From Cephalopachus bancanus (taxonomy: Eukaryota; Chordata; Mammalia; Primates; Tarsiidae): a stretch of 64,000 nt of DNA. The stretch lies in the NCBI GenBank assembly GCA_027257055.1, contig JAPVLO010000059.1, forward strand, positions 1,674,001 to 1,738,000, in the 5' to 3' direction. The translations under genes and the position numbers were made by a program. Under the pieces are notes generated by a model. It saw only the letters and a list, made by a program, of their open reading frames with translations, did not search any database and was not told the DNA's origin. Positions 22,786-34,480 of the stretch are shown here, one piece after another. Each line of letters opens with the position of its first letter. The stretch's first letter is position 1.

Positions 22786-22839
22786 ATTTTTTAATTATGG
22801 CAAAATACAGTGTAACATAAAATTTGCCATCTTAACCAT

Positions 22840-22972
22840 TTTTTTTAAAGAGATGAGGTCTTGCTATGTTGCCCAGGCTAGTCTCAAAGTCCTGGTCTCA
22901 GGCAATCCTCCTACCTCAACCTCCCAAAGTGCTGGGATTACAGGCATGAGCCACCACATTCAGCTATCTTAA
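22840..22972 (-). mobile_element. Monomeric Alu (FLAM-like) inside L1
   Basis: TTTTTTTAAAGAGATGAGGTC, GTTGCCCAGGCTAGTCTC, CAAAGTGCTGGGATTACAGG, CATGAGCCACCAC. A single antisense left-arm-type monomer that splits the L1. Confidence 0.88.
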
Positions 22973-23279
22973 CCAATTTTAATTGTGTGGTTCAGTGGCA
23001 TTGGGAACATTCATACTGTGTACCTCCATCATTATCACCTGCAGAGCTCTTTTCAACTTGTAAAACTGAACTTCTGTACCCATTAAATAACAACTCCCCA
23101 TTTTCCCTCTCCTCAGCTTTCAACAGCCACCATTCTATTTTTTGTCTCTGTAAATGTCTCTTGAGATACTTCATGTGAGTGGAATAATACAGTATTTGAC
23201 TTTTTGTGACTTGCTTATTTCCCTTTGCATAATGTCCTCTAGGTTCACTCATGTTGTAGCATGTATCAAGATGTCTTTT

Positions 23280-23571
23280 CTTTTCTTTTTTTAAGTTGGA
23301 ATCTCACTCTGTTACCCAGGCTGGAGTGTAGTAGCACACTCACAGCCACCCCGGCATTGACCTGCTGGGCTCTGGCAATTCTTCTGCCTCAGCCTTCCAA
23401 GTAGCCAGAACTATAGGTGTGTGCTACCATGCCTGGGTAATTTTTGATTTATTGTAGAGATGAGGTCTTGCCAAGTTGCCCAGGTTTGTGTTGAACCCGC
23501 AGGCTCAGGCAATTCACTCACCTCGGCCTCCCATAGTGCTGGGATTACAGGCTAAACCACCGAGCCCGGCC
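23280..23571 (-). mobile_element. Full-length dimeric Alu-type SINE inside L1
   Basis: AAGTTGGAATCTCACTCTG, GGCTGGAGTGTAGTAGC, linker TTTTTGATTTATTGTAGAG, left arm ending ACCACCGAGCCCGGCC. Flanks AAGATGTCTTTT (23268-23279) and AATATGTCATTT (23572-23583) give a 10/12 target-site duplication. Confidence 0.92.
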
Positions 23572-24360
23572 AATATGTCATTTTTTTTAAAAGGTAGACT
23601 AATATTCCATTGTACGTATATACCACATTTATTTATCTGTTTATCTTTTGATGGACACGGGATTGTTTCTACCTCTTGGTTATTATGAATAATGCTGTTA
23701 TGAACATGGGTATACAGATACCTGTTCCAGCTTTCAATTATTTTGTGTGTATGCCCAGAAGTGGAATTGCTAGATCATAAGGTCATTCTGTTTTTAATTT
23801 TGTGAGGAACTGCCATAGTGTTTTCTATAGCAGCTGTACTATTTTATTTTCCCACCAACAGTGCACAAGAGATTCACCTTCTTCACATAATTGTCAACAC
23901 TTGTTATTTTCTTTTTTTATATAACCAACTTAATGGGTATGAGGTGGTAACTCATTGTATTTTAATTTGCATTTCACTAATGATTAGTGATGAGCATCTT
24001 TCTATGTTCATGTTAGTTATTTGTATATCTTCTTTGGAGCAATGTCAATTCTGGTCTTTTGTTCATTTTTAAAAATTTATTTTTATTTTTAATTTTTATT
24101 TTATTTTAAAGATGTAGGGTACAATTCATGATGCTCATTTTTGAATCAGGTTTTTTCTGTTGCTATTGAGTTTTAGGGGTGCTTTATATATTGTGGATAT
24201 TAATCACTTATCAGATATATGATTTGCAATTTTTTTCCTCATGCTGTGGGTTGCCTTTTTACTGTATAGTTGATTGTATTTTTACTGTATTTATATGTCT
24301 GTTGATGGCAAAATTGTTTAATTTTCATAGAGTCCAATTTGTCTATCTTTTTTTGTTGTT

Positions 24361-24990
24361 TCCATTGTCTTATCTTCAAATTCATTGATTCTTTCTTCTA
24401 CAGAAATATGTCTTTGAATTCCTCTAGTGAATGTTTCATTTCAGTCATTATACTTTTCATCTCCAGAATTTTTTTGGTTTCTTTTTAGTATTACTGCACT
24501 TTTTCGATACTGCCTTTTGATCAGACATCATTTTCTTGACTTTTCCCACATCTTCCTTTAGTTTTTGATGATTTCTATGACCGTTTTTAAAAAGTATTTG
24601 TCTAGTGGGTCCACCACCAGGTTTTTTGGGGAATAGTTTCTATGGGCTTATTTTTGTGTTTTCCTTTAATCATTCATACTTTCCTGTTTCTCTGTGTTTC
24701 TTGTGATTCTTTGGTTGAAATCTGGACACATAAACCTAATAATTTCCAGAACCTAATAATTCTGGAAATTTCTTCCTTCCTAGAATCCTAGAATTGCCTT
24801 TTTTTGTATTGGTGTTTATTGTTGTAGGCTATCTCTGTGCCAAATATCAGTCTGAAGTGTAAACTTAAGGTCTTGCCTGGGCTTTTCTGAGCCTGTACCT
24901 TCCCTTGGGTATACTCAGTAACTTTCTAAATTTTCCCATATATGTGGTCGCCTTCAAATATCCTAGTCTTCAACGTCTGGCTCCCAAAAA
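24361..24990 (-). mobile_element. Probable L1-derived sequence, antisense
   Basis: T-rich text such as TTCATTGATTCTTTCTTCTAC, TTTGGTTGAAATCTGGACAC and TTTTCTGAGCCTGTACC resembles antisense old-L1 sequence and continues the element on its left. The family match is from memory and the boundary at 24990 is approximate. Confidence 0.5.
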
Positions 24991-26354
24991 ACGAAAGAAG
25001 AAAAATTAAGGTGTGGGGGTAGAAATAATATGAGATTAAAATTTAAATTCCCAGGAAGTCACTTCATTTGGAAATGCAGATGCAATAATGGCCACCACCT
25101 ATTTGTTTGCACCTCTATGATGAGAGGTAGCAATTAGTGATGAGAGCACATATTCCCATTATTTGGAAGGCAGAGTTCTTTTGGTCTTCCCTGGCTCCCA
25201 CAGGCTGTATACAAACTGCTCTAGGAACACATGCATAGCTGCCTGCCAAAGGGCTGAGGGGTGGGGAATAGGTAACTGGTACTGTACTAATAGCTGACAT
25301 TGACTGAAATTAGCCACAATTTAAAGATTTCCTCCCAAAGTTGCAGGCCTTCAATAAACTCTGGAGTTCTAAAATAGCCAAATCAGACAAATTCTGCCAA
25401 TGCAAATGTTGTCGATGTGGGGATACAGATTTCTCATGCATTATACTCTCCCATCTTCCCCAAATCCTCTTATCAATTATATTCTAATATATCTGTATTT
25501 ATAGAGAGAAGATGCCAAGAAGATAACGAGACAGTGTAGCCCTTTAACAGGTCTCTGGATTTTTGAGCAATTCCAGTAATATTTGCATCTTCTAAAATAA
25601 TATTAGAGCTCTGGGACATTATAAAAGACAAAAATAATAAGGCTCCTTTGTGTTAACACTCAATACTTTTCCTCCTGAAATCCTCAAAGTACTCATATTT
25701 AAGGTTATATTAGGGAAATTAAGCAATAGAATTGGAAAGTAAGCCTATTCTAAGGTTTCCAGTCTTATTATTATCCAATAATGATGATGCCACACAACCT
25801 GCTGGTACTTAGATTGGCTAAGGGGCCTTTTCAAATGTGGTGCCATATAAATACTAATGAAAAGCTCTATCAGAATAGCAATATCACAAAGACATGTCCT
25901 TTCATATCCAGTAACAATAAAACACTTGAGGGGAAAGATACCATTTCAGGAGTCCTGGTCTCTCATCCTTCACCCTGTGTATTTAGTTGCAGCTGTCATT
26001 CTTTGCTAACTTTATACTCTTGCTCACTCAAATATCGCATGATCTTAAATTGAATAAATCCTGTTATCATGCAAATTCTATCTAGGACAGTGCTCTCATA
26101 TATGAAGGTCAAATTCATATCCCTTCATAGGGAAATTCCACTCAAGCTAACATGTACAACTGTTTGTTAATCAATGCAATTCCCCCATTATTAAATGTAT
26201 ATGAAAAACACTAAGTAATGATGCATGCAACATGAACCATATCCAAGCTTTAATCTCATGGAGGCAAAATTGTTTAGACTCCAATTTGACTGGTGACATG
26301 TAAACTACCTTAGGCCTCCAACAAATACATAGACATACAAGGAAGCTGGCTGCC
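24991..26354. other. Unassigned sequence
   Basis: AT-rich and unique-looking. No repeat family or exon was recognised. Confidence 0.45.
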
Positions 26355-26364
26355 AGGAATTTGT

Positions 26365-26649
26365 ATCTTTTTTTTTTTTTTTTTTTTTGAGTTGGAGTCT
26401 CATTCTGTCACCCAGCCTGGAGGGCAGCCTCGACCTGCTGGGCTCAGGCAATCCTTCCACCTCAGCCTTCCAAATAGCTGAAACTACAGGTGCGTGCTAC
26501 CACGCCTGGCTAATTTTTTTTTTATTTATTGTAGAGATGAGGTCTCACCAAGTTGTCCGGGCTGATCTTGAACGTGCAGGCTCAGGCAATCCTCTCACCT
26601 CGGCCTCCCAAAGTGCTAGGATTATAGGTGTGAGTCATCACACCTGGCT
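26365..26649 (-). mobile_element. Dimeric Alu-type SINE with internal deletion
   Basis: Poly-T, GAGTTGGAGTCTCATTCTG, right arm, linker TTTTTTTTATTTATTGTAG, left arm to CACACCTGGC. Exact 10-bp duplication AGGAATTTGT at 26355-26364 and 26650-26659. The right-arm hairpin segment is deleted (GGAGGGCAGCCTCGACC joins directly). Confidence 0.92.
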
Positions 26650-26659
26650 AGGAATTTGT

Positions 26660-28380
26660 TTTCTAAGCTATCTAACAGCACATAACTGAAACACTGTGTG
26701 GAAGAGATGAAATGAGAGATCATGTTTACCAGGAAGGAGCTAGTTGTTTTTCAATTAAAGACAAAATATCTGAAACTTTTCGGCTCCCTAAAACAATGAG
26801 TATTGTTTTCAGAAATAAAAACGGATTATTCTGAAATGATCAGCTATATTATATGAGTAGCTCATAGACTAAGGTATGTATTATTTCGATAGGGAAGGAA
26901 AAAGCATAATTCAGTTTTAGACAAAAGTTGGCAATATCATAAGAATTAGTACTAAGTTATAGAAGCTACCTTTGACTTTAGTTCCTCAAGATTAATTATA
27001 CATACACAACTATATGTACATACAACCTTATGCTGTATTTCTTTCATACAATTTTAATTAGGTTTTTTTTTTCATTTTTCTTAGATTATTGGCTAAGATC
27101 AAATACAACATGAAACTCCCTGCATGCTGGTATTTAACTCAATAAAAATTAGAAAGGTGAAGCCCTGTTCCCTGGAGGGAGAAGGTCTTATCACAAAACA
27201 TTCATTATTTTCATGTAAGTTGTAAAAGTGAAGATGCTGGATTTAACATCTAAGCAGGGGGAAACTGTCAACTTTCATTATCAGTGGACAAATGTTTTAA
27301 TTTGCAATATTCTCTAGCAAATTTTGCATGGACAACTCTACTTTTTACCAATGTCTACTATAACTCATCATTTGTAACTGTATAAGTACTATTTTGGGCC
27401 AAAGATTTTGGGTACCTCTCTCTGAGATAATAGAATCCTATATTGTTTTCTGGCATTGTCTCATTAAAATGAAATTCAGACTCAGAGTAACCCTGAAAAA
27501 CCTAAGCCCTCCCATAAAAAATGTGGTATGTATCTCCTTTTAAATTACACAGCAGAAGTGAAGGCTGGTACACATCATACACAGAGGAGAAGCTAAAGGC
27601 CAAGCTATTAGAGTTAATGAGCCAATGCAAGCTCAGGCTCTCTAACCAGAGAGGTTAGGGAGAGAAAACATGGCCGCCACCAGGAGCTTTATTTAAAATA
27701 TCAATTACAATGAGTCACCTCTCTGCTCATCTCCTGCACTCATCATTGACACTGGAGGCAATGACTGAAGAATTCACATATGTCTGAGAAAAGGCACCTT
27801 GCAGGTAAGACTTGCCACAAGCAAGAGCCTCTCTACATTTATAAATGTGGCAGTAAGGCAGCAAAAAGATACTATGCAACGAGAGGTAGAGGTAACAATC
27901 ATGGCATCAAGGCCTGGTTGTATGTTGCAATTCATTATAATCTATTCTGACCTCACCAAAGCTCTATTTCAAAGGAATGGCCTGGATTACTAATGGTGTT
28001 CTCTACTTCTAATAGTCTTCCAGTCTCAACAAGGGGTTGGTAAATGAAAATCAATTAAAAGAACAGCCTCTTCCCTATTCTGGATTTGGACGCTGATGAT
28101 GAAGTTCTGATACTCTTATCTAGGACCCAGTGGCTCCTTCTGGATCCTGAGACAAGGTCAACCTGGCTGAGTCCAAACAAGCAGCTGATGTATGTTCTTA
28201 TACATGGAATCTAAAGTTGATGATGACTGTGGTAGTAGATGTGGTGGTAATTTTTATAGCTCAAAAATGATTAGAGATCATTAATTATTAGCTAACTAAA
28301 ACTTTCATAGCTCATTAGCTACTGGTTAAATGCTAGTGAAAATGTAGTATTTAGTATAAAACATTAAGATTATAAGTGGA
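26660..28380. other. Repeat-poor stretch, no gene seen
   Basis: No interspersed repeat could be named. Near 27665-27760 a short block carries CATGGCCGCCACC, AATTACAATGAGTCA (an AP-1-type TGAGTCA) and several ATTA cores. This could be regulatory, but there is no conservation evidence available here. Confidence 0.35.
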
Positions 28381-28384
28381 AATA

Positions 28385-28600
28385 TACAGAGTATTTCTTA
28401 TGTGTCACATCTACACTAAGCATTTCACATGCATTATTGTACTTGATCTTTACAGTTTCCATGCAAGGGACCTATTTGTAGCTCCATTTAGCAGATAATA
28501 AAACCAAGTGTGGAAGGCTAAGTAACTTGTCTGAAGTTAAACAGCTAATGAGTGGTAGATCTGGGTTTCAAACCTAGGTCAGGCCAACTCCAAGCATATT
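28385..28600 (-). mobile_element. MIR SINE, antisense
   Basis: GTATTTCTTATGTGTCACATC, AAGCATTTCACATGCATTATT, CTCCATTTAGCAGATAATAAA, AAGTTAAACAGCTAATGAGTG, ATCTGGGTTTCAAACC (B-box side) in antisense MIR order. Confidence 0.85.
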
Positions 28601-29371
28601 TGAATATCACTTGATACTTAGCTTTGTTCTTAGTCATTGTGGAGAAGCCCTTTTCATCCTCAAATCAGGCACATTACATTCATTCGTGTTCTCAATGGAC
28701 AACAGTGTCTTGTCCAAAACTGTATAGAATGTCACTATCACAAGTTGCCATTCCCACTAGAATTTATCTCAATACCTAATGACGCATGCATTATGTTAAT
28801 TTCTTCATGGAGATGTTATTTTTAAATGCAAGATAAATGTTTCCTGACAACATAAAAATCAGACATTACTTTGGAGTTTTTTTTTTAAACAAACCAGTAA
28901 GATTTCCAATTAAGAGACAAAGAGTAGTCACACATACCCATAGAACTGATTCTAATTTACACTTTAATCTTGTTTTAATACACACTGCCTGAGTGTCAGT
29001 TTAGATCGAAAAAAGATTCACCCAGTAGGGGTATATTAGTTGTTTTGAAGTATTTTAATTTTTTAAAAACTGTTAAATTGAGTAGTTTTTGAAAAATCAC
29101 ATATAATCTTTGAACGTATGGTGGAGTCCTGGTCTTCAGTATATGGCTCTCCAAGTCATGTTTTCATTTCCATAAGTAAACTAGGTGGAGACCTTCTGTG
29201 TAAGCTTTTTTCACTTTTAAATTCTCAGATGATTCTTTGTTCTTGGGATAGAGAGTAGACCAAGGGAATGAACTACCAAACAGTAACACTATCTAGCATT
29301 TATAGCACTTTTACTATATACCAAGGTGCCACACCCTTTGCATGAATACTCATTTAAAAAAAAAATTAAAG
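28601..29371. other. Unassigned AT-rich sequence
   Basis: No recognised feature. Confidence 0.45.
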
Positions 29372-30800
29372 CTTTTTTTTTTTAAAAAAAGAGAGAAGCT
29401 TTAGGTTCACAACAAAATTGAGAGAAAAGTAAAGAGATATTCCTTATGTCCTCTGCCCACACATGTGTAGACATTTTTACCATCTCCCACCAGAGAGGTT
29501 CATTTGTTACAATTTGTGAACCTACAAGGAGGGACCCCAAAAAACTGGAATTATCAGGGCAGGCTCCTTGTAGTACACTTGGAATTTGTTCCTTTAGATC
29601 AAATGGTCAACCAAAGAAAGTTTTTACCTGGAAGTTTTGAGAAGGTTGCATCACAAGAAGGAAACGTCCCAAGTTGTGGCAAACAGGTGATTGGTTCTTT
29701 TACCATGACACCTGCCTACACCGCACTGAGTGCTCATCAGTTTTTGACTAAAAACAGCATGACCCCTGTGTTCCCCTCCCTATTCACCTGATGTTGCCCT
29801 GAGTGACTATTTTTTGTTTCCCCAGGTGACAAAAATCCTCAAAGGGAAACGTTTTGCTGATGTGGAAGAATTGAAACAAAAAGTGGCAGAAGTACTAGAA
29901 AGCATCAAAATTGACAAGTTCAGAAACTTTTGAGCAGTGGAAAAAGCATCTCGATAGGTGTACTGCATCAAATGAAGAGTACTTTGAAAGCAACTGAAGT
30001 TTAAACAAGTAAGAATAAATATACAAAGTTTTATAAATAAATTCCATAATTTTGGGGGGTCCCCCATACACTGTCACATCACCCAAGTCCATAGATTACA
30101 TTAGGAGTCACTCTTGGTGTTGGATAGTCTGTGAGTTTGGACAAATGTATAATGGACATATGTCTACTACTATAGTATCATATAAAGTAGTTTCCATGCC
30201 CTAAAAAAATTCTTGATCTTCCTTTTCATATTCTCCTCCCTCCCTCCCTAACCCCTGGCAACCACTGACCTTTTCATTGTCTCCATAATTTTGCTTTCAC
30301 AGAATGTCATATAGTCAGAACCATACAGCATGTAGTCTTTTCAGATAGGCTTCCTTTGACTAATAATATGCATTTAAGTTTCCTTCATGCCCTTCATGGC
30401 TTGATAGCTCATTTCATTTTAGCACTGAATAATATTCCATTGTCTGAATGTACCATTTATTTATCCATTCACTGGCTGAAGGACTTCTTGGTTGCTTCCA
30501 AGTTTGAGTAATTAATGATAAGGTTGCTATAAACATGTTTATGCAGGGTTTTATCTAGATATAAGTTTTCTGTTCCTTTGGGTAAATGTCAAGGTGTACA
30601 ACTGATGGGTCATATGGTAAGAGTATTTAGTTTTGTAAGAAACAACCAAACTGTCTTCCAAAGTGACTGTACCATTTTGCACTCTCACCAGCAACGAATG
30701 AGAGCTCCTGTTGCTTCACACCCTCTCTAGCATTTGGTGTTGTTAGTGTTCTGATTGGGGATATTATAATAGGTATGAAATGGAATTTCATTGGCTGAAT
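29372..30800 (-). mobile_element. L1 LINE 3' region, antisense, split by a mariner
   Basis: Left part 29372-29522 (T/A-rich end, TTTAGGTTCACAACAAAATTG, GTTCATTTGTTACAATTTG, GTGAACC) and right part 30069-30800 (CACATCACCCAAGTCCATAG, GAATAATATTCCATTGTCTG, GATGGGTCATATGGTAAGAG, CACTCTCACCAGC). The two halves join without loss in the L1 text once the mariner is removed. Old L1M-type. Confidence 0.85.
29525..30066 (+). pseudogene. Mariner transposon fossil 1 (transposase pseudogene)
   Basis: A 542-bp Tc1/mariner remnant with TA on each side (29523-29524 and 30067-30068). The ends are imperfect inverted repeats: CAAGGAGGGACCCCAAAA on the left; the right end reversed reads TGGGGGACCCCCCAAAA. The 5' half of the transposase is missing. 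What remains reads LLVVHLEFVPLDQMVNQ, a disturbed His-Asp block at about 29704, Tyr-Ser-Pro-Asp at 29781-29792 (third acid of the catalytic triad), ILKGKRFADVEELKQKV, then a frameshift near 29926 before EQWKKHLDRCTASNEEYFES. Inactive. Possibly Hsmar2-like; the subfamily is unsure. Confidence 0.85.
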
Positions 30801-32175
30801 GCTCACTTTTGAAATATCCTCATGAATATTATGATCTTCATTTTACAGTTGAGGAACTTGAGATTCAAAAGAATGCTCATACCTCACATAGTCACTACAA
30901 GTGAGTTAAGTTTCAAACCCAAGTTAGGTGAATTTCATAGTTTATATTTTTTTTTACCATTTTCAATATCTCTTGTTTTCTCAATTTTTTCATATGATTT
31001 ACAAATCCTATGAACAGTATTTTTAAATTATACCATCATAAAAACTAAGTGTAATCTTTGACCAATCAGATATCCTCTAAATACTTTTAAATATGAAACT
31101 CAAAGCTTAATCTACATGGACTAAATCGTAATATATGAAGGGATAATGTTTTAAATGAGTGGGGGCAAATAGTTTATAGCATCCAGATTGAGACTAATTT
31201 CCATGAACAAATTTTTTATTTTCATCATGTTCTATCTGCAACAGACATACACATATACACAGCGATATAGACATACACACACACACACAAACACATACAC
31301 ACAGAGATTCCTTTCCTCCTATGCTATGTTGAAACTTTCAAGAGACAGTCAAAATCACCTACCTAATTGCCATAATGCATCAAAATAAAATTACTTATTG
31401 AAACTTTAGAATTCCTAATGTCAAAGACCCAATAGTTAACAAGCATGGAAGGCACAGAATTTCAGTGCTTTTTCCCTGCAATCCATATTCCCGAGATAAT
31501 TCAAATCCCATCAATAGATAAAGTCATCAGGAACTAATTAGTTCATGTGTAAAGGAAAGACAAAGAACAGACTTCTCAAAAACAAAAAACAAAACAAAAC
31601 AACAACAAATCATTTGAACCACTGGGTAGTTCAAGTACATGAAAATTGTGAAGTAAATTAATTAACTTTGCATCGATTGGTATCAAAAGTCATTAGCCCT
31701 GCATTGCAAGGAAATCCCCAGAAGCCCCAGATGTGTGAAACAAAAAGACTGGGAAAGAAATCAATCTCTGTTCTTCAATGCTGAAGCTTTAAAGGGTCCC
31801 CGCTGTATAACATGCCCAGAAGCATTCCAAGGGGAAGAACCCATGGATTTATATCTGCCACACATGTCACTGAACACAAATTCATCTGATAAATAATTGA
31901 AGCTCAGTAGAGAAAACTCCTCCACTGGACTCATATTGCATGTGCTAAAGGACAGAGAAGGGGTCAAGTTTCCCATCTGACTTTCCGCTGAGCATCCCAC
32001 TCATCAATTAGGTCAGTACTCTGCCTTATGAAGTATCAGAGCTCAATGTCTTAGGGAATCTAGGTGTTGTCACCATATATTCGGCAAATCTGGTTTCCTT
32101 TTGCCCACATCCCAGAGCATTTTCCTCAAGTCCAAACACAGTCTGAGGCATAATCCATATTTGATTTTTTTGAAT
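30801..32175. other. Unassigned sequence with a CA repeat
   Basis: No repeat family or exon was recognised apart from the CA/TACA-type simple repeat listed separately. Confidence 0.45.
31244..31304. repeat. (CA)n-type microsatellite
   Basis: ACATACACATATACAC followed by an uninterrupted CACACACACACACA run and further CA/TACA units. Confidence 0.92.
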
Positions 32176-32179
32176 CTTC

Positions 32180-32330
32180 ACAATATTGTGATTTTTACAG
32201 ATGAAGAAACTGGAGCCTAGGGATGAAGAATTGTTTATCACAGGTCACAAGTCTTGTAATTGTTTACAAATTTGGATTTGAACTCAGGTCCAGGAAACTC
32301 TAGAGCCCATGTAATTGCTATACCAGGCTC
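32180..32330 (-). mobile_element. MIR SINE, antisense
   Basis: TTTTTACAGATGAAGAAACTG, TTATCACAGGTCACAAGTC, TTGGATTTGAACTCAGGTCC (B box side), TAATTGCTATACCAGGC. Confidence 0.82.
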
Positions 32331-32387
32331 CCTCCCTAAAATACTTTCACAGTTAAGTGAGCAGGGAGGGAGGAGCCAGACTACCCT

Positions 32388-32690
32388 GAGGTCTTTGGCT
32401 CAGTGGCTCAGCTTGTAATCCCACATCCTGGGAGGCTGAGGTGAGTGGATTGCCTGAGCCCATGGGTTTGAGACCCGCCTGGGCAACCTGGCGAGACCTC
32501 ATCTCTACAATAAATCAAAAAATTAGCCGGGCGTGGTAGCGCTCGCCTGTAGTTCCAGCTACTTGGAAGGCTGAGGCCGAAGGATCGCCTGAGTCCCAGC
32601 AGGTCGAGGCTGTGGTGGCCGGGAGCGGCCACTGCACTCCACTCTGGGCTACAGAGTGAGACTCCAACTCAAAAAAAGAAAAAAAGAAAG
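32388..32690 (+). mobile_element. Full-length dimeric Alu-type SINE
   Basis: GGCTCAGTGGCTCAGCTTG, GAGGTGAGTGGATTGCCTG, GGGTTTGAGACCCGCCTGG, linker CTACAATAAATCAAAAAATT, right arm with the exact hairpin GTGGCCGGGAGCGGCCAC (32615-32632), tail AAAAAAAGAAAAAAAGAAAG. I could not define a clear target-site duplication. Confidence 0.93.
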
Positions 32691-33384
32691 GAGCTCATGC
32701 AGCTAAGTCTCTTACCCAGCAGCACATCCCAGGAAGGAGCAAATGGTCTCTGCTGTAATCCTTCCATTGACAGAGAGCTCTCCACCTCACGTAACTATAC
32801 ACCTGATTATTACAAAGATTTCAATTTTTCTTTCTATAACTCATATCCAGTGATCACAGTTGTGGCCTCTGAAGCAGTTTGATTCAATACTGATTGAGCC
32901 CAGTACTTGGACCAATTACAACTATTACATTAAAGAATCTCCCGCCTCATGGACCTTGTGAGGACTCAGTGAGTGTTAAAGTACGAAATTTGCCCAGTGC
33001 TATTTATAAAACGTTTCCTGATTTTACCTGGTAAGTTATTTTTTAAAGTGCAACGAGCACCCATGAATGCCACATTCAAAACAAAAGCTTTGACTCTAAC
33101 GACAACCTCCATTTAGTCATCTTGTCCTCTCCCATTTTATCTCCTTGCCTCTAAGGTCATCATCATCTGAGTCCCAGGTTTTCTCTTCTTTATATATGGT
33201 TTTACTGTATGTATAATTGGTCCTAAAGTGCTCTATAATCTAAGTTGTTTTTAACTTTATAAAAAGGATAACATCCTTATTTAATCTTATGTGATCCTCA
33301 CAAGCTTAGTTTTCCCACTTAATATGTTATAATGAGGAAATTAAAAGTTACCTACAGGTGAATAATAATGAAACACTATATTAA
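32691..33384. other. Unassigned sequence
   Basis: No recognised feature. Confidence 0.45.
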
Positions 33385-33389
33385 AATCT

Positions 33390-34075
33390 ATACTTATAAT
33401 AGAAAAGATAGCCTTAAAATTAATAAGCTAAGTGTCAATCTTAAGTATGTACAAGAATGAACAAGGTAAGTCCATATTTAGCAAAAGAAAATCACAATGA
33501 ATATGAGCAGAAACTGATGACATAGAAAACAAATATTTGCTACAGAAGATAAAAACATTTAAAAGTAGATTCTTTGATAAAATGCATAAAATAGATGAAC
33601 TTTTGACAATGCTGATTAAAGAACACAAAAAAATTCCATTTTGTATGAAAAAGTGAACATAAATAAAGCTAAAATAAGATAATAAACAACTATCGATAAC
33701 TATATGTCACAATGTTTAAAAATTTAGATGAGATAGACAAATGCCTAAAAAATCTATAACTTACTGGAATGGACATGAGAAATAACAAAACGCTTATACC
33801 ATCCTATAGTTATTAAATAGATGGAGTGGTTGTTAAAAACATTTTTACAAAGAAAACATCATGCTGGATGGTATTATAGGCAAGTTTTCCCAAATGTTTA
33901 AGGAAGAGATCATTCCAATTATATGTGAATTTTTTCAGATGATAGGAAAAAATAAATTTTCCCCTCTGATTCTGTAAGTCAATATAATTCTGCTACCAAG
34001 ACCAGAAAAAAACATTACAAGAAGGAAAATTACAGCACCATCTGAAATATAGATGCCTACCATTCTTAAGTAGTG
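33390..34075 (+). mobile_element. L1 LINE ORF2 fragment, sense
   Basis: A-rich sense text matching the middle of L1 ORF2 (endonuclease to reverse transcriptase): AGTAGATTCTTTGATAAAATG, TTAGATGAGATAGACAAATGC, GTTAAAAACATTTTTACAAAG, AACATCATGCTGGATGG, AATTCTGCTACCAAGACC, AAGAAGGAAAATTACAG. Many frame breaks; no active protein. Old L1M-type. Confidence 0.82.
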
Positions 34076-34174
34076 TGCTCAACTGTAAGCCATAACAAAC
34101 TTTAATTCCAATGCAGAAGTAGCAGGGTACCATCACAGAGAGATCACATCAGCTTTGGAATGCACCATTTTTCT

Positions 34175-34310
34175 AATTGTATGATGCAGGAATATTATCT
34201 ACTTTCTCTAAGACTCAGTCTCTTCCTTTTCATAATATCTAATTCTGTGAAAATTAATGAGGTAAATAATAAAAAGCCCTTAGCTCAATGACTAGAAGTA
34301 ATAATAAGCA
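34175..34310 (+). mobile_element. MIR SINE, sense
   Basis: ACTTTCTCTAAGACTCAGTC, TTCTGTGAAAATTAATGAGG, AAAAGCCCTTAGCTCAATGAC in MIR sense order; diverged. Confidence 0.6.
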
Positions 34311-34311
34311 A

Positions 34312-34480
34312 TAATGAGTTACAGATTCTATTTATCAAGTGCAAGTTCTTTGGCTGAACATTTAAAAAACAACTTGTCTTTAATCCTTACAACCATCCTG
34401 AGGGGGGAGATTATTATCCCCAATTAAGGAATAATAAAACTGAGTCAAGAGGAATTTCAGCAAGTCACACAACTTGCAAA
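34312..34480 (-). mobile_element. MIR SINE, antisense
   Basis: TTTATCAAGTGCAAGTTC, TTAATCCTTACAACCATCCTG, GAGATTATTATCCCC, CAGCAAGTCACACAACTTGC. It abuts a sense MIR. Confidence 0.75.

Larger units (their letters stand above)
22790..24360 (-). mobile_element. L1 LINE 3' region, antisense, hit by two Alus
   Basis: Antisense text of an old (L1M-type) 3' end: GGCAAAATACAGTGTAAC, TCACTCATGTTGTAGCATG, AATATTCCATTGTACG, TTGATGGACACGGGATTG, CAGAAGTGGAATTGCTAG, CCACCAACAGTGCAC, ATTAGTGATGAGCATC, ATTGTGGATATTAATCAC. An Alu monomer (22840-22972) and a dimer (23280-23571) interrupt it. No usable ORF2 reading frame remains. Confidence 0.85.

Noticed and set aside
29504..29791. 95-codon open frame as a possible gene
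   Set aside because: It is the mariner transposase remnant, without its N-terminal half and with later frame breaks.
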